Assembly (NCBI GenBank): GCA_038147195.1 | Contig: JAYQTB010000004.1 | Coordinates: 2,480,001-2,544,000, forward strand | Source: Eutrophocola salsuginis | Lineage (GTDB): Bacteria > Pseudomonadota > Gammaproteobacteria > Pseudomonadales > Pseudohongiellaceae | Direction: 5' to 3' | Length of the DNA stretch: 64,000 nt | Shown: in pieces, positions 27,349 to 35,457 of the stretch | Layout: the number at the start of each line of letters is the position of its first letter | How positions within the stretch are numbered: the stretch's first letter is position 1 | Notes under the pieces: model-generated | Databases searched by the model: none | Told to the model about the DNA's origin: nothing | The model's input: the letters and a program-made list of their open reading frames with translations, nothing else | Made by a program: the position numbers and the translations under genes

Positions 27349-27461
27349 TGTATTAAGTGGACGTCGGTTCGCGCTTCCTTCTTGGCTGCCCGTTCGGCGT
27401 AGGCGTCCTGCATCTTCTGTATGCGCCACAGCTGGTGGCGGTTGAGCTGTTTTTTCTTCAT
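27345..27461 (-). CDS. 38-codon frame encoding the RsgA-like basic N-terminus
   Basis: ATG at 27461 to TGA at 27345 encodes 38 residues beginning MKKKQLNRHQLWRIQKMQ and rich in Lys/Arg. This matches the character of the basic RsgA N-terminus (xxLxRRQxWRIxKIQ in pseudomonads) but ends in a TGA that overlaps the ATG of the GTPase body as ATGA. As it stands it is either a leader peptide translationally coupled to rsgA or the product of a frameshift. Confidence 0.6.
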   Translation of the reverse strand: MKKKQLNRHQLWRIQKMQDAYAERAAKKEARTDVHLIQ

Positions 27462-27515
27462 GCAGTGATGGTACTGCGGGTTTCAGACATAATGACTTAT
27501 CTTCTGGGGCTTTCT

Positions 27516-27524
27516 TGCTACAAT
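27516..27524 (+). promoter_or_regulatory. Extended -10 promoter element upstream of orn
   Basis: TGC followed by TACAAT, an extended -10 36 bp before the orn start codon, within the divergent rsgA/orn gap. The -35 region is weak. Confidence 0.42.
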
Positions 27525-27559
27525 CGGGCCAGTATATAAGAAGCGCTTACACTCATTCT

Positions 27560-28114
27560 ATGGATAAAAAGCAGCACCTGATCTGGATCGACCTAGAGAT
27601 GACCGGATTGATTCCCGAGTCCGACCGTATCATCGAAATCGCCACCATCATTACCAACACCGATTTGCAGGTTGTCGCGGAAGGCCCCGTTCTGGCCATA
27701 CACCAGACCGCGCAGATCATGGCCGGCATGGATGACTGGAACCAGCGCCACCATGGCGCATCGGGTCTTATTGAACGCGTGAAGCTGAGTCTTTATAACG
27801 AAAGCGAGGCCGAACAGATCACGCTGAAGTTCCTAGACGCGTATTGCGAGCGCGGCTTTTCACCTATGTGCGGCAACAGCATCTGCCAGGACCGCCGCTT
27901 CCTGGCCCACTACATGCCTTCACTCGAGGCCTTCTTCCACTACCGCAACCTCGACGTCAGTTCCGTCAAGGAATTGGCCAAGCGCTGGCGCCCGGATGTC
28001 GCCGACGGGTTCAAGAAGGAAAGCAGCCACAAGGCGCTGGAAGATATTCGCGATTCGGTCGCGGAGCTGCGCCACTATCGCGAGCACTTTTTTAAGACAA
28101 AATCCGGTGACTAA
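27560..28114 (+). CDS. orn: Oligoribonuclease
   Basis: DEDDh 3'-5' exonuclease that degrades dinucleotides, including pGpG from cyclic-di-GMP turnover. 184 residues against 181 in E. coli. Motifs: WIDLEMTGL (DE pair), GNSICQDRRFLAHYMP and the C-terminal HKALEDIRDSVAELRHYR with the catalytic His and Asp. ATG at 27560 fits the family N-terminus; a TTG at 27515 in frame adds unrelated residues. Divergent from rsgA, as in Pseudomonas and E. coli. Confidence 0.96.
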   Translation: MDKKQHLIWIDLEMTGLIPESDRIIEIATIITNTDLQVVAEGPVLAIHQTAQIMAGMDDWNQRHHGASGLIERVKLSLYNESEAEQITLKFLDAYCERGFSPMCGNSICQDRRFLAHYMPSLEAFFHYRNLDVSSVKELAKRWRPDVADGFKKESSHKALEDIRDSVAELRHYREHFFKTKSGD

Positions 28115-28365
28115 TTTACCCGCTACAAAAAAACCCTTTGAAGGCATGGCTAGTAGGTACTATCGTGCAAATTTTGACTAAAAGGTGTCTTTACTAAGTA
28201 GACCGGCTAGGCCAGAGTAAATTTCTGGACCACTGTTAATTTTTGCGGGGTCGCCTCCGAACCAGATCACTCATCTGTCGTTTTGCCGCCGAAGCGACTA
28301 TACTTGCCGGTACTGCCAGCCCCCCTTAGATCAATAAAATATCAATATAATCAGTTATTTAAATC

Positions 28366-30444
28366 ATGTTCAAGATATCCAGAACCCTCCTGTTTTTGTT
28401 AACCGCGACCCTGCTGGGCGCCTGCGGCGATAACGATTCCGCTATGGAAACACCGGGCCCGGAAGCCTCCGCTTCTGCCACCCCGTCCACCACCCTCAGC
28501 TCGGGTATCGACACCGCGAATTTCGACACCAGTGTCAGCCCGGGCGATGACTTTTACGAATACGTAAACGGCACCTGGCTGGCGAATACATTGATACCGC
28601 CCGACAGATCCAATTACGGCAGCTTTAGCGCTCTGGAAGATACGGCGGAAGAAGACCTGCGCGAAATCATCGAGGCAGCCGCGGCACAGAACGCGCCTGA
28701 AGGTTCAGATGCCCAGAAGGTCGGTGATTTTTTCACCAGCTTCATGGACGAAGAGCGAATCGAATCGCTGGGTGCAGAACCTCTGCAGGCGACCCTCGCA
28801 GAAATCGCCGCCATCACCAACAAGGATGCGATGCTTGTCAAGATGGCTGAGTTGAACCATATCGGTGTGCAGATGCCGATTGGCAGCTATATCGACAATG
28901 ACGCTATGCAGTCCGATCAGTACATCACTTACCTGACCCAGTGGGGCCTGGGACTGCCGGACCGCGACTGGTACCTGTCCGAAAGTGATGCCTCGCACGA
29001 GGAAGCGCGTGCGGCTTACAGTAAGTATATCACGCAAGTCCTTGAGCTGGCCGGGTATGACCGCGCCGCCGAGGCTGCCGAATCGGTACTGGGTATCGAA
29101 TTCCTGATCGCCGAGCAGCACTGGGACCGCGTGAAGAACCGCCAGCGTGAACTTACCTACAACAAGATGAGACAGGATGACCTAGTCAGCCTGGCGCCCG
29201 ACATGAACTTGTATGATTTCATGGAGGCCCTCGGAGTTACCGAAACCACTTACATCGTACGCCAGCCGAGTTACATTGAAGGTCTCAATAACATTTGGAA
29301 CGAGATCAGCCTGCAGCAATGGCAGGACTACACCAGCTTCAAGTATGTCGATTCTCTCGCAGGGTACCTGAGCATGGATTTCGTCGACGCGCAGTTCGTT
29401 TTTGAAGGGCAGACCCTGGGTGGCCTAGAAGAGATACGCCCGCGCTGGAAGCGTGGCGTCGACACGATCGACGGCGCGCTTGGTGAGGTGGTGGGCCGAA
29501 TCTACGTGGAACAGCATTTCGCGGAGGAGGCCAAGCGGCGCATGGACGAGTTGGTGGAAAACCTGCGTGAGGCGTTTCGTGTTGGTATCGATGAACTGGA
29601 ATGGATGACCGATGCCACCAAGGCTCAGGCCCAGGAAAAACTGCGCAAGTTCACCACCAAGATCGGCTATCCCGACAAGTGGAAGGATTATTCCACACTG
29701 TCAGTGGTGCCGGATGACCTAGTCGGCAATATCATTCGTTCGCGCAATGTCGAGCACGACCGGGAACTGGCCAAGTTGGGCAGTCCCATCGATCGCGGCG
29801 AGTGGTTCATGACACCGTATACGGTCAACGCCTACTATAACCCGCCAATGAACGAGATCGTCTTCCCGGCCGCCATTCTGCAGCCGCCGTTCTTCAACGT
29901 GGCCGCGGACGATGCGGTTAACTACGGCGGTATTGGTGCTGTAATTGGCCACGAGTTCAGTCACGGTTTCGACGACCAGGGCCGCAAGTCTGACGGCGAC
30001 GGCAACCTGCGAGACTGGTGGACAGAGGAAGATGCCGAAGCCTTCAACGTTCGTGCCGCCTCGCTGGTGGACCAGTACAACCAGTTCGAGGTGCTGCCGG
30101 GAAAATTCCTCAATGGCCAGTTCACCCTGGGGGAAAACATCGGCGACCTGTCCGGTCTCGCGGTAGCCTATAAGGCGTATAGGATGTCGTTGAACGGCGA
30201 GGAAGCCCCGGTCATCGACGGCCTCACCGGCGATCAGCGTTTCTTCATGGGCTGGGCGCAAGTCTGGCGACGCCTGTACAGGGATGAAAACCTGGAGATG
30301 CGCATCACCTCCGATCCTCATTCGCACAGCTTAGCCCGCTGCAATGGCGTGCTGAGAAACTTCGATGCTTGGTATGATGCGTTCAACATCCAGCCCGGCG
30401 ATGACCTGTATTTGCCGCCGGAGAAGCGCGTGCAGATCTGGTAA
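28366..30444 (+). CDS. M13 family zinc metallopeptidase, predicted lipoprotein
   Basis: Neprilysin/PepO-type endopeptidase of 692 residues. A lipoprotein signal peptide ends in LLGAC (lipobox, Cys20), with a Ser/Thr/Pro-rich linker to about residue 50. The peptidase core has NPPMNEIVFPAAILQPPFF, the zinc motif GHEFSHGFDDQG (HEFSH), the downstream ENIGDLSG supplying the third ligand Glu, and a C-terminal ending typical of the family. It probably acts at the outer or inner membrane, digesting peptides in the periplasm. The 250-bp gap upstream holds no gene. Confidence 0.93.
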   Translation: MFKISRTLLFLLTATLLGACGDNDSAMETPGPEASASATPSTTLSSGIDTANFDTSVSPGDDFYEYVNGTWLANTLIPPDRSNYGSFSALEDTAEEDLREIIEAAAAQNAPEGSDAQKVGDFFTSFMDEERIESLGAEPLQATLAEIAAITNKDAMLVKMAELNHIGVQMPIGSYIDNDAMQSDQYITYLTQWGLGLPDRDWYLSESDASHEEARAAYSKYITQVLELAGYDRAAEAAESVLGIEFLIAEQHWDRVKNRQRELTYNKMRQDDLVSLAPDMNLYDFMEALGVTETTYIVRQPSYIEGLNNIWNEISLQQWQDYTSFKYVDSLAGYLSMDFVDAQFVFEGQTLGGLEEIRPRWKRGVDTIDGALGEVVGRIYVEQHFAEEAKRRMDELVENLREAFRVGIDELEWMTDATKAQAQEKLRKFTTKIGYPDKWKDYSTLSVVPDDLVGNIIRSRNVEHDRELAKLGSPIDRGEWFMTPYTVNAYYNPPMNEIVFPAAILQPPFFNVAADDAVNYGGIGAVIGHEFSHGFDDQGRKSDGDGNLRDWWTEEDAEAFNVRAASLVDQYNQFEVLPGKFLNGQFTLGENIGDLSGLAVAYKAYRMSLNGEEAPVIDGLTGDQRFFMGWAQVWRRLYRDENLEMRITSDPHSHSLARCNGVLRNFDAWYDAFNIQPGDDLYLPPEKRVQIW

Positions 30445-30480
30445 AGGCAAAAGCGGTTTTTGCGAACGGAAAGGCAAATT

Positions 30481-30780
30481 TTGAAGAGCATTCTGATTAA
30501 ACTGTTCTGGCCTATCCTTGGTCGCTTTGAGAAAGGCCACAAGCCATACAGTTACAAGGCGTCGAGTCGCAATATACTGTTGATTGTCGGCGTGCTGTTT
30601 GGTGGCCTGTCAGGTGGGTCGCTGTTCTTCTCTATCCAGAGAGGGGAATACTCAGCCTTTCTGCCCATCGTTGTCTTCTTCGGGGTGGCCCTAGTCTGTC
30701 TAGTGGTAGGCGGTCTTGGTTCTGACCGCGCCGTTGCGACGTTGTGGGGTAATGCGAAGAGCTCCCGTGAGGGAAAATGA
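30481..30780 (+). CDS. Small two-helix membrane protein, unknown function
   Basis: A 99-residue protein with two hydrophobic helices (ILLIVGVLFGGLSGGSLFF and FLPIVVFFGVALVCLVVGG) and basic ends. TTG at 30481 is chosen because AAAGG lies 7 nt upstream; an in-frame start at 30460 overlaps that site. It starts 36 bp after the peptidase gene and may be co-transcribed. I recognise the general type (conserved small membrane protein of gammaproteobacteria) but no named family. Confidence 0.6.
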   Translation: MKSILIKLFWPILGRFEKGHKPYSYKASSRNILLIVGVLFGGLSGGSLFFSIQRGEYSAFLPIVVFFGVALVCLVVGGLGSDRAVATLWGNAKSSREGK

Positions 30781-30804
30781 TCCTTAAGCTGAAGGAGCGC
30801 AGCC

Positions 30805-31382
30805 ATGAACATCCTTCACCTGCAAAGCGACTGTGGTTGCATCAAGTGAGAGGTCGGGCACGTCGCCCACTCCAATTGCAATCACGTGGCCCCTTACTGT
30901 AACGACCGAAAGGAATTTCCCCGCCATCTCTGCAAGGTCGTCAGCGTCCTTAAGTCCTGGGACGGTACCTAGATCTTGCAGTTCTCCCCACGGGCTGGAT
31001 CAATATCACCGAAGGCGCGGATCTAATGCGCTGCGTCCGCTTTTGCAATAAGGCATCTATCGCTGGTACGCCGGCTGTTGCAATGCTTCCATCGGTAACA
31101 CGGTTGGATCGGGCTGGCCCTTCATCGGCATTATTAACAGTTTCATCAAATCCGAAGGTGAGCTGGCCGACGTCGAGGGCCTTTCGTGCGGCAATTTTTG
31201 GGTCGATTTTGCCGCGTCTGGCGCACCTGATGCTGTGCGCAAGCATGTACTGGCCATGCAGCTGCTGTTCCGTACCCTGTGGTCGACGCTGGCCTGGAAA
31301 GTGCGAGGACTGAACCAGCCCTCCGCGTTCTTCAGAGTATCGGGTCAGCCTGCCGCCGAACCTGACATTCATACTACTTAAT
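30805..31382 (+). pseudogene. Frameshifted DUF6151-type (GFA/CENP-V-like) gene
   Basis: An ATG at 30805 with AAGGAG upstream opens a frame that stops after 14 codons, but conceptual translation across frames yields a zinc-binding, GFA-like protein: HLQSDCGCIK, then VGHVAHSNCNHVAPYCND, GADLMRCVRF, and a long final stretch from about 31055 that reads YRWYAGCCNASIGNT, FIGIINSFIKSEGELADV and ends at a TAA at 31380-31382. RWYAxCCxxxIGNT is the hallmark of DUF6151 proteins. At least three stops or frameshifts separate the pieces. Shorter open frames on both strands here are shadows. It converges with the EamA remnant, sharing the stop region. Confidence 0.72.
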
Positions 31383-31612
31383 CATCCGATGTTGCCGGGT
31401 TTATGATCTGAGCGGTGATCACCAGGATCACGCCCGCGAGGGGCACAAATGTGTACAACAGTGTTTTCGCCGTGATGAAAGCTACGCCTACCATCAAGAA
31501 GGGCGGGATGGTTTCAATGGCGTAAGGAATCGCTACTTAGGTCGAGCCCCAGATGCAATAAATAAGTAAAAAGGCCAGGAACAGTTTTGCGCGGAGAGGA
31601 ATGTCAGTGAAA
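31379..31612 (-). pseudogene. Remnant of an EamA/DMT-family transporter gene
   Basis: Minus-strand conceptual translation reads KLFLAFLLIYCIWGST, a stop, then VAIPYAIETIPPFLMVGVAF, then KTLLYTFVPLAGVILVIT to a TAA at 31379. The first part is the N-terminal signature of drug/metabolite transporters (IWGSTYxxIxxxxExxPPxxMxGxRF); the last part looks like the final helix of the same family. About 200 internal residues are missing and one stop is in frame, so this is a deleted copy. Confidence 0.68.
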
Positions 31613-31621
31613 CGGGGGGCA

Positions 31622-32557
31622 TTAATTGTTCAACAAGTTCGCGGGGGAGTACTGGTCGGTGAGAACGCGCTGCCGGGTATCCCATGTCACTTCGGTACTC
31701 ATATACTGCGGAAACTCGGTGACATCCATGCCAAACTGCTCGAGCCTGTCTTTGAATGCTGGCGCACGTTCTTGAAGTATGGCGCGGTCGGGCAACGGCT
31801 GCATGGAGGCGACAATCACACGGTTTCCGGTGCCGGCCTGGCGAATGTTGTAAATCTCGTCGAACACGGCGCGGTAAGTGTTCGATTCGGCGGCATAGAG
31901 GCGGCTGGTGGAAAAGGTGTTAGCAACCACCATGCCGTCGGCCGGCAGGAGCTTCTTCACTTCTTCCAGGAATTCCACCGTCATCAGGTGTTCGGGAATG
32001 TACTCGCCATTGAAGGCATCGAGTATGACAAGGTCGAATTTCTCGCCACGCAGTCCTGCGCGCTTGATGTAGACACGGGCATCACCGACTTCAACGGTGA
32101 TCTTGTCCGTCTCTTTAAAACCGAAAAACTCCCGAGCCACGCGGAACACCGCGTCATCGATCTCCGAAATGACGATCTCGGTATCGGGGAACAGCCTGCT
32201 GTAGGTATCAGGCAGCGTGCCGCCACCGAGGCCGACGATCAGCATGCGTTCTGGTTTGTCCTTCACCAGCAGGCTCGACAAGGTCATCTTGGCGTAGGGA
32301 AATACAAGTTCTACCGGACGGTCCAGGAAACGGCAGCTCTGGTTCTGGCCGCTCCGGCTAGTGATGGTGAATCGCATGCAACGACGGCTGGAATCCTCGG
32401 TCACCACGATGTTGCGGTAGAGCGAGCGCTCCTGGTGAATGTACCGCACACCGATCTGGGCAACGGCATCCGCAGTGATGATCACCAGGGCGAAAAACGC
32501 CACGGCGATCATGTGCCACTTGAACTGGAACCAGACGGTTGGGGCTTTGTTTATCAT
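31622..32557 (-). CDS. Spermidine synthase-like methyltransferase-fold protein
   Basis: 311 residues with one N-terminal membrane helix (about residues 13-32) and a Rossmann spermidine-synthase-like domain: MLIVGLGGGTLPDTYSRLFP, VISEIDDAVFRVAREFF, VGDARVYIK and FDLVILDAFNGEYIPEHL. The glycine-rich GGG and the Asp before the active site are present. The upstream gene encodes the membrane half that is often fused to this domain in other bacteria; the two overlap by ATGA. Substrate uncertain: family members with the membrane part are rarely shown to make spermidine. Confidence 0.82.
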   Translation of the reverse strand: MINKAPTVWFQFKWHMIAVAFFALVIITADAVAQIGVRYIHQERSLYRNIVVTEDSSRRCMRFTITSRSGQNQSCRFLDRPVELVFPYAKMTLSSLLVKDKPERMLIVGLGGGTLPDTYSRLFPDTEIVISEIDDAVFRVAREFFGFKETDKITVEVGDARVYIKRAGLRGEKFDLVILDAFNGEYIPEHLMTVEFLEEVKKLLPADGMVVANTFSTSRLYAAESNTYRAVFDEIYNIRQAGTGNRVIVASMQPLPDRAILQERAPAFKDRLEQFGMDVTEFPQYMSTEVTWDTRQRVLTDQYSPANLLNN

Positions 32558-33183
32558 ATTGATTTATCGCTGTGCATGCCGGCCATGATAGCAATTGCCC
32601 CAGCGAGAACCAGAGTAATCACTATGGTCACCAGGATCTGGTTCACTTCGAACCAGAGCACCAGGTAAAAGGATGTGGCCAGCGTGCCTAGCGCGCTGCC
32701 GAGCGTGGAGACGAAATAGAGTTTACCCGCGACATGGCCGCTGCCGTGGGTGGAGTTCACCATCAGGCGTACCGAGTATGGCGCGATCATGCCCATGATG
32801 GCGGTTGGTAAGAAGAACAGCAGGAGCGAAACCATGAGCGAGCCGTAACGCGGGTCTTCGATCTGCAGGAATAAGAATTCCATCAGCTGGTTGCTCCATA
32901 AGATCAGCGGCAGCATGAACACGGCTGAGCCGGCGAAGAATGTCCCATAGCTTTTCAGGTTGGGGTTATGCAAGGACAGCTTGCCGCCGCACAGGTAGCC
33001 GATGGACAGCGACAACATGAACACGGTGATGATGCTGCCCCAGACATAGATGGAACTGCCGAAGTAGGGCGCCAGGATGCGCCCGCCCAGCAGCTCGATC
33101 GCCATGATGATGAAACCGGCAATGAATGCCAGCACCATCACTAGCTTGACCTGCAAGTTGGATTTGGTGTCTTTTTCAGTCAT
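32554..33183 (-). CDS. Membrane half of a split MFS/spermidine-synthase-like protein
   Basis: 209 residues with about five to six helices, opening MTEKDTKSNLQVKLVMVL and AIELLGGRILAPYFGSS, a signature of membrane-integrated spermidine synthase-like proteins. The stop of this gene overlaps the start of the soluble half by ATGA (32554-32557), so they are translated together and probably form one complex. The motif LGSALGTLATSFYLV near the end is also family-like. Confidence 0.82.
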   Translation of the reverse strand: MTEKDTKSNLQVKLVMVLAFIAGFIIMAIELLGGRILAPYFGSSIYVWGSIITVFMLSLSIGYLCGGKLSLHNPNLKSYGTFFAGSAVFMLPLILWSNQLMEFLFLQIEDPRYGSLMVSLLLFFLPTAIMGMIAPYSVRLMVNSTHGSGHVAGKLYFVSTLGSALGTLATSFYLVLWFEVNQILVTIVITLVLAGAIAIMAGMHSDKSI

Positions 33184-33287
33184 AAGCAGCGGCGCAGTAT
33201 AACCAAATTATGGATGGTGCTGGTACAGGCTTGCCTGTTAACTGGCGACTGATATGCTAATCAAGGACAATTTATTGGAATATTACT

Positions 33288-33758
33288 ATGTCAGACCCAC
33301 GTCCGCCGTTACCACCCTTTGACGAGGAGTCGGCAAAGAAAAAGGTCCGCGCCGCCGAGGATGCCTGGAACAACCGCGACCCTGTCAAGGTGTCCATGGC
33401 CTACACGCCGGACAGCCAGTGGCGCAACCGCAGCGAATTCCTGACCGGGCGTGAGGAGATCCAGGCCTACCTCGAACGCAAGTGGGCGACGGAACTTGAA
33501 TACCGTCTCATCAAGGAACTGTGGGCCTTTACTGGTGACCGCATCGCCGTGCGTTTCGCCTACGAGTGGCATGATGCCGCCAGTAAATGGTACCGCTCCT
33601 ACGGCAACGAGAATTGGGAATTCGATGAGCATGGCTACATGGCCGTGCGTCGGGCATCCATCAACGACCTGCCCATCACCGAGGGAGAGCGCCTGTTCCA
33701 CTGGCCCCATGGCCCGCGCCCCGCGGACCATCCTGGACTCAGCGAGCTTGGGCTTTAA
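33288..33758 (+). CDS. DUF1348 family NTF2-like protein
   Basis: 156-residue cytoplasmic protein with the cone-shaped NTF2/SnoaL fold. Family features: AEDAWNNRDPVKVSMAYTPD, WRNRSEFLTGREEI, VRFAYEWHD, GNENWEFDEHGYM and a C-terminal HWPHGPRP. ATG at 33288. Function unknown. The downstream gene is exported and unrelated, 86 bp away. Confidence 0.88.
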   Translation: MSDPRPPLPPFDEESAKKKVRAAEDAWNNRDPVKVSMAYTPDSQWRNRSEFLTGREEIQAYLERKWATELEYRLIKELWAFTGDRIAVRFAYEWHDAASKWYRSYGNENWEFDEHGYMAVRRASINDLPITEGERLFHWPHGPRPADHPGLSELGL

Positions 33759-33844
33759 CACTGTATTGTCCCTCCAGATTCGGTTCAGCCAGGCATGCTA
33801 TATTGCGTGCTTATAATCGACTGTATTACCAGAAGAAGTGAGAC

Positions 33845-34411
33845 ATGAAATCTCTGCTGACACTATCCCTTGCCTTGATTTGCTCCACAGCAGCGCTGGC
33901 AGAGCCAGCCACGATCACCAGCATCAGTGGGCGGCTGAAAATTCCGAATCTGGTGATCGATGGCCGCCGTGCATTTACAGACGTTGAATTCATCGTGACC
34001 GATGTCAGTGCAGGTACGCTGAAACTCATCGATTACGAGTCCGGCGCGCTCCCAGGAAATTTCATGCAGGAACAGGAGCTGGCGTTCGGCGAGTCATTCG
34101 AGGTAGTGCCGGGTCATGAACTGCGCTTTTTTGCGGTGCTGTCCGATTCCCGCTGCCCGAGTGACGTGCTCTGTATCACGGCCGGGGAGGTGACGGTCAT
34201 CATGCGCATGATTGAGACCCTGGTCTCCGGCAATACCCTGCGAACCGATTTCGGCCTGACAATGCTTGGGACTGACATTTCCTGGTTCGAACACAAGGGA
34301 ATTTACTATCGGCTAGTGAAGGCGTTGCCCTACCCGGTGTCTTCGGAAGAGTCCGGCAATGAGGATTACGTCATTACCATCGAGTACCAATCAGTACCCT
34401 TCAAGCCATAA
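33845..34411 (+). CDS. Exported protein with a DSRCP motif, function unknown
   Basis: 188 residues with a clear signal peptide (cleavage after ALA near residue 19). The middle has VLSDSRCPSDVLCITAGEV, a Cys pair context (DxRCPxxxxCxxAGE) that recurs in small periplasmic or surface proteins. No other domain is recognised. Both Cys would form a disulfide outside the cytoplasm. It converges with the dnaT-like gene (4 bp apart). Confidence 0.75.
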   Translation: MKSLLTLSLALICSTAALAEPATITSISGRLKIPNLVIDGRRAFTDVEFIVTDVSAGTLKLIDYESGALPGNFMQEQELAFGESFEVVPGHELRFFAVLSDSRCPSDVLCITAGEVTVIMRMIETLVSGNTLRTDFGLTMLGTDISWFEHKGIYYRLVKALPYPVSSEESGNEDYVITIEYQSVPFKP

Positions 34412-34414
34412 GCA

Positions 34415-35446
34415 CTAATCGGCCCATGAGCGGTCAGTGACTCTTTCAACGAAGTCGCCTTTATCTTCATGACGATGCGACCAGCGGTATTTGACGTGTT
34501 GCAGGTACTTGGTGTGCCAGGACGATGACACTTCTTTGCGTTCGCGCCAGTACAGGATGAATTCGGGAATGAGTTCCTGCGCAAACCGAAGATCGATGTT
34601 GGCCAGTTCCAGCACGTCGTATACCTCGTCGCTGGGCTGGTAATCTTCGGGCAATAATTTCGGTGCGGCATCGTGTTCCAGTGCCGCTTCAAACTTCGCC
34701 CATTGCCTGCGCACGTGCGCGATGAACTTAGTGTTCCAGGTGCTGGTCTTCAGGCCGGTTTCGCGCCAGTAGAGCACGAACTCAGGGATAGAGTCCTCGA
34801 TGAAGGAATGATTGATGCCGGCGTGCTCGAGGATGCTGATCGCGTCCTCACCGGGTTGCCACTCTGCAGACATGTTGGCTTCCAGTTCCTTCAGGCCCTG
34901 CTGGCTACGGCAGTTTTCCCATTCACGCACGATGTACTTGTAAAAAGTGTTGTGCCACGAATACTGCGCCTTCTTGCGTTCCTGCTGGCTGATGACAAAC
35001 AGGCGCACGTGCTCGTCGATAAAACTGCGCGTGATGTTGCGTTTCTCACACAGCTGGTAAAGATCGGCATTGGGCTGCCACTCAGCGGGAATCTGTGCTG
35101 CCCGCCCGCCGGCGCTGACTGGCGTTTCCGGTTTCCTGGCGGGTGGCGGTGTCTTTGTCCGCGAACCCGGCTGACAAATGGCGATCCGGAATGTCCTGCC
35201 GCTTCCGTCCACCTCGATTAAGCCTTTTTCCACCAGGTTGGTCTGCACGCGTCTGATGTCTGTCAGATTCCAGAATGGCATGGCGTCGATCAGAGCCTTG
35301 CCGTCCAAATGCAACCAGGATTGTTCGGGCTGGCGTTGCATCAATTCACTCAGCACGTGCAGCATCACCGCCTCTTCCAGGCCAATGGTGGCGGCCAGGG
35401 TCGGTGAGATCAGGAGGGGGCGTTCGGGTATTAGTGATGAGCTCAT
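34415..35446 (-). CDS. DnaT-like protein with three tandem DnaT domains
   Basis: 343 residues: an N-terminal winged-helix-like part (residues 1-90, LEEAVMLHVLSELMQ, NLVEKGLIEVDG), a Pro-rich linker (93-115), then three copies of a DnaT single-strand-binding helical domain at about 120-180, 190-250 and 268-328, each with a xxWxP start and a closing W-x-T/N-x-F/Y core (SWHNTFYKYIVREWE, TWNTKFIAHVRRQW, SWHTKYLQHVKYRW). DnaT works in PriA-dependent replication restart. It ends the dnaB-alr-radA operon, 11 bp after radA, consistent with replication. E. coli DnaT has only one such domain, so this is an expanded relative. Confidence 0.82.
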   Translation of the reverse strand: MSSSLIPERPLLISPTLAATIGLEEAVMLHVLSELMQRQPEQSWLHLDGKALIDAMPFWNLTDIRRVQTNLVEKGLIEVDGSGRTFRIAICQPGSRTKTPPPARKPETPVSAGGRAAQIPAEWQPNADLYQLCEKRNITRSFIDEHVRLFVISQQERKKAQYSWHNTFYKYIVREWENCRSQQGLKELEANMSAEWQPGEDAISILEHAGINHSFIEDSIPEFVLYWRETGLKTSTWNTKFIAHVRRQWAKFEAALEHDAAPKLLPEDYQPSDEVYDVLELANIDLRFAQELIPEFILYWRERKEVSSSWHTKYLQHVKYRWSHRHEDKGDFVERVTDRSWAD

Positions 35447-35457
35447 GGTGACGACTA

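Noticed and set aside
31601..32668. 355-codon plus-strand frame
   Set aside because: Antisense shadow of the spermidine-synthase-like gene, which has clear motifs on the minus strand.
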